Shown piece by piece: positions 62,029 through 64,000 of a stretch of 64,000 bases of DNA. The position numbers and the translations under genes are program-made. The stretch comes from Acidimicrobiia bacterium (GTDB lineage: Bacteria; Actinomycetota; Acidimicrobiia; Spongiisociales; UBA11373). The number at the start of each line of letters is the position of its first letter. Positions within the stretch are counted from its first letter, which is position 1. The stretch is taken from assembly GCA_030584185.1 (NCBI GenBank), contig CP129495.1, forward strand, positions 186,001 to 250,000, written 5' to 3'. The notes under the pieces were generated by a model. It saw nothing but the letters and a program-made list of their open reading frames with translations. It did no database searches and was not told the origin of the DNA.

Positions 62029-63239
62029 AAGGTGGCGAGAGCCGCCAGCACCCGATCGACTTCCTCCTCCGTGTTGTAGTGGACGAACCCGATCCGGACC
62101 AGGCCTCCAGCCTCGGCGAGGCCGAGGCGGCGCATCACCGCCGGGGCGTAGTAGTCGCCGTCCCACACGAAGATCCCGTCTTCACCCAGGCGGCGCGCCA
62201 CCTCGCCCGGGGCCACGCCATCCACGGACACGGCGAAGGTGGCCACTCGTTCTGCCATGCGCCGCCGGTCATCGATGCCGTGAAGCCTCACCGCGGGAAT
62301 GGACTCGAGGCCCTCCATGAAGCGCTCGCATAGAGCCGCCTCGTGGTCGGCGATCGCGGCGTAACCGGACAGAACGCGGGCACGACGATCCGGCCCGGAA
62401 CCGAGCGACGCCAGATGCTCCACGGCGGCCGTCAGGCCGGCGAGGAGTTCGAAGGAAGGGGTTCCCGTCTCCCACCGGCCGGGGCCGATTGCGGGGGCAG
62501 GTTCCAACCGGTAGGGCTCGTGCTCCATCAGCACCTCGGGTCGAGCGGCGACCAGTCCCAGGTGGGGGCCGAAGAACTTGTAGGACGAGGCGGCCACGAA
62601 GTCGACGCCAAGGGCGAACAGGTCGACCGGCCGGTGGGCCGAGTGATGGACCGCGTCCAGATAGGTGACAGCCCCCACGCCTTGAGCCGCCTCGATGAGA
62701 GCGGGGAACGGCGTGACGGTGCCCAGGGCGTTGGAGGCGGCGGTGAAGGCAGCCAGGCGGGTTCGCGGACCCAGGGCGGAACGGAAGGCATCTTCCGGCA
62801 AGGTCCCGTCCGCGGGATCGAACTCGACTCTTCGCACCACGGCACCCCGCTCCTCGGCGGCGAGCCGCCACGGGGTGACGTTGGCGTCGTGGTCCAACGA
62901 GGTCACGACCACTTCGTCCCCTGGTCTCCACCGGCGTGCCAGGGCCCGAGAGAAGGCGAAAGTGAGGGTGGTCATGTTGGGACCGAAGACGACCCCCTCG
63001 GGATCGGTACCCATCAGGTCGGCCGCCGCCTGGCGCGCTCCGGAGACCACCTCGCCCGCCAGCCGGCTAGAGGCGAAGCGGCCGCCCTGGTTGCTGACTC
63101 CTTCCTCGAGGAGCCCGGCGATGGCGTCGATCACCGCCCTCGGGACCTGGGTGCCGGCCGGGCCATCCAGGTAGGCGTTCCCGTCGGCGAGAGCCGGGAA
63201 GCGGCGGCGAACGGCGGCGACATCGAGGCCGGGAATCAT
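62025..63239 (-). CDS. Class V aminotransferase, cysteine desulfurase-like
   Basis: PLP enzyme (404 aa) of the cysteine desulfurase/SufS-like group. The Lys lies in VDFVAASSYKFFGPHLGLV. LDGPAGTQVPRAVIDAI, SLDHDANVTPWR, and LDAVHHSAHRPVDLFALG with the cofactor Asp/His are also visible. The TSLDHDAN and AVHHSAH motifs point to the NifS/CsdA-like 'cysteine desulfurase-like protein, SufS subfamily' often unlinked to SufBCD. The catalytic Cys of SufS is not obvious in the C-terminal third, so activity on cysteine is uncertain. TACGCT stands six bases before the ATG at 63239. Confidence 0.88.
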   Translation of the reverse strand: MIPGLDVAAVRRRFPALADGNAYLDGPAGTQVPRAVIDAIAGLLEEGVSNQGGRFASSRLAGEVVSGARQAAADLMGTDPEGVVFGPNMTTLTFAFSRALARRWRPGDEVVVTSLDHDANVTPWRLAAEERGAVVRRVEFDPADGTLPEDAFRSALGPRTRLAAFTAASNALGTVTPFPALIEAAQGVGAVTYLDAVHHSAHRPVDLFALGVDFVAASSYKFFGPHLGLVAARPEVLMEHEPYRLEPAPAIGPGRWETGTPSFELLAGLTAAVEHLASLGSGPDRRARVLSGYAAIADHEAALCERFMEGLESIPAVRLHGIDDRRRMAERVATFAVSVDGVAPGEVARRLGEDGIFVWDGDYYAPAVMRRLGLAEAGGLVRIGFVHYNTEEEVDRVLAALATF

Positions 63240-63245
63240 GGCGCC

Positions 63246-63251
63246 AGCGTA
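63246..63251 (-). promoter_or_regulatory. -10 hexamer of a leaderless promoter
   Basis: TACGCT on the minus strand, exactly 6 bases before the ATG of the class V aminotransferase. Confidence 0.45.
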
Positions 63252-63365
63252 TCGGATGGCGACCGTCGCCCCAGCCGCCACCGGGGCCAGGTTGCTCACC
63301 CGAAAAGGTACCGTGATCGGGATGCGGCAGTCCAGGAGCCGCCTGGCGTCGCCAGGAGGACGGTG

Positions 63366-63620
63366 GTGTTCCAGATCCAGACCCAGATCATCGAATCCGA
63401 CGCAGGCGAGTTCGCCGGAGGCCGGATCGTCACCAGGGCCAGGTTGACGACGGTCGGTTCTTCGACCGGCCGAGCCCGCATGGAGTACCTCCGGCCGCTG
63501 GCCGTGGAACACCACCTTCCCGGTGGGAGGCGGACGGCGACGGTCAGGGACCCCCAGACGCTGTTCATGGTGGCGGCTCTCGCCCTGGGCATCGCAGGAA
63601 TCGTGAGGAGGAGGACATGA
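63366..63620 (+). CDS. Small hypothetical protein coupled to the GerW-like gene
   Basis: Hypothetical (84 aa). A polar domain starts VFQIQTQIIESDAGEFAGG and contains RARMEYLRPLAVEHHLPGG. A short hydrophobic C-terminal segment (FMVAALALGIAGIV) and an Arg-rich end complete it. The GTG at 63366 has AGGAGG six bases before it. The stop overlaps the GerW-like ATG by four bases. No family recognised; the tail anchor suggests membrane attachment. Confidence 0.6.
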   Translation: MFQIQTQIIESDAGEFAGGRIVTRARLTTVGSSTGRARMEYLRPLAVEHHLPGGRRTATVRDPQTLFMVAALALGIAGIVRRRT

Positions 63621-63985
63621 GCCAGACACCCGAACCCAGGTCCACCGCAGAAGCGATCTCATTGGGCCTCGACAGGACCCTCGGCGATCTCGGCGTCGAG
63701 GTCTTCTCGGCGCCACACCAGGTGGGCGATCGTGTCGTCATCACCGCATCGGTGTACGAGAGAAGCGGAGGCTTCGGCTTCGGAGGTGGGGGTGGGGTCG
63801 ATGACGGCGCCAACTCCGGAGGCGGCTTCGGGGGTGGAGGCGGTGGATCGTCGGTGTCGCGCCCGGTCGCCGTCATCGAGGTGACGCCCGAAGGGGTGAC
63901 CGTGCGCCCGATCGTCGACATCACCCGCCTCCTGCTGGTCCTCGCGGGGATCCTCCTCGCCGTCAGGCGGTTTCGGCGCCGCTGA
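63617..63985 (+). CDS. GerW/YtfJ-like protein with Gly-rich loop and C-terminal anchor
   Basis: Protein (122 aa) resembling the GerW/YtfJ spore-germination family, which also occurs in non-sporulating actinobacteria. The core reads VEVFSAPHQVGDRVVITASVYE, then a Gly-rich loop (GFGFGGGGG...GGGFGGGGGG), then VAVIEVTPEGVTVRPIVD. A hydrophobic C-terminal helix and an Arg-rich end are added. The biochemical role is unknown. Coupled to the 84-residue gene; 15 bases of the window remain after its stop. Confidence 0.75.
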   Translation: MSQTPEPRSTAEAISLGLDRTLGDLGVEVFSAPHQVGDRVVITASVYERSGGFGFGGGGGVDDGANSGGGFGGGGGGSSVSRPVAVIEVTPEGVTVRPIVDITRLLLVLAGILLAVRRFRRR

Positions 63986-64000
63986 GCGAGACCATGTCCC

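Overview
The window is a gene-dense, high-GC bacterial chromosome segment and almost certainly comes from an actinomycete-type bacterium (Actinomycetota). The evidence is a complete Pup-proteasome locus (arc/mpa, dop, pup, prcB, prcA, pafA, pafB, pafC), a gcvH-garA-ftsR-like block, a DUF4193 protein, HelY next to TatA/TatC, and gene orders that match Mycobacterium tuberculosis blocks known from general knowledge (Rv1692-Rv1713, Rv1826-Rv1830, Rv2092c-Rv2118c). The two-subunit glycine decarboxylase (gcvPA/gcvPB) and a Thr/Pro-rich lipoprotein linker point, as inference only, to a deep lineage such as Acidimicrobiia rather than a mycobacterium or streptomycete. Genes overlap by 1, 4 or 8 bases at most same-strand junctions (ATGA, GTGA, TGATG), so translational coupling looks pervasive.

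Layout. 1-7.4 kb: a partial metallo-beta-lactamase-fold hydrolase, an ArnT-like glycosyltransferase, a short Ssb, gamma-glutamyltransferase, a YibE/F membrane protein, a Rid protein, MsrB and Tag. 7.4-14.5 kb: thioredoxin, a small zinc-ribbon protein, DNA polymerase IV, a lipoprotein, YqgE/AlgH, a coiled-coil/HhH protein, adenosine deaminase and a lysophospholipase-like hydrolase. 13.7-24.5 kb (minus strand): a long run with pgsA, gcvH, garA, ftsR, a D,D-carboxypeptidase, hpt, a bifunctional nuclease, a MerR regulator, a PD-(D/E)XK-like gene with a CTG start, gcvT, gcvPA and gcvPB. This groups the glycine cleavage system with its likely regulators.

24.5-25.2 kb: the only sizeable non-coding stretch. 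A tRNA-Pro(GGG) gene is followed by four near-identical 130-bp tandem units, each ending in a copy of the tRNA 3' end. 25.2-29.2 kb: a small membrane ORF, an acyl-CoA carboxylase beta subunit, der, and the divergent ispH. 29.2-40.6 kb (minus): a superoperon of housekeeping genes (tlyA, nadK, recN, pyrG, xerD, dksA-like, M50 protease, HD protein, scpA, scpB, rluB, aroA, cmk). 40.7-45 kb: rhomboid protease, HAD phosphatase, DUF1015, M20 peptidase and GNAT.

45-58.6 kb (minus, apart from one DUF2007 gene): DUF4193, a degenerate lipid-kinase-like protein, helY, tatC, tatA, then pafC-pafB, pafA, prcA, prcB, pup, dop and arc, which together make the pupylation and degradation pathway. 58.8-64 kb: ferredoxin, TrmI with a tiny coupled membrane ORF, small membrane proteins, an MFS transporter, a class V aminotransferase and a GerW/YtfJ-like pair.

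At least twelve genes carry a TANNNT hexamer 6-8 nt upstream of the chosen start codon, which implies widespread leaderless transcription. No phage, IS element, CRISPR array or classical defence island is visible. The unusual material is the tRNA-3'-end tandem array, two genes lacking any ATG/GTG/TTG start, and several tiny coupled membrane ORFs.
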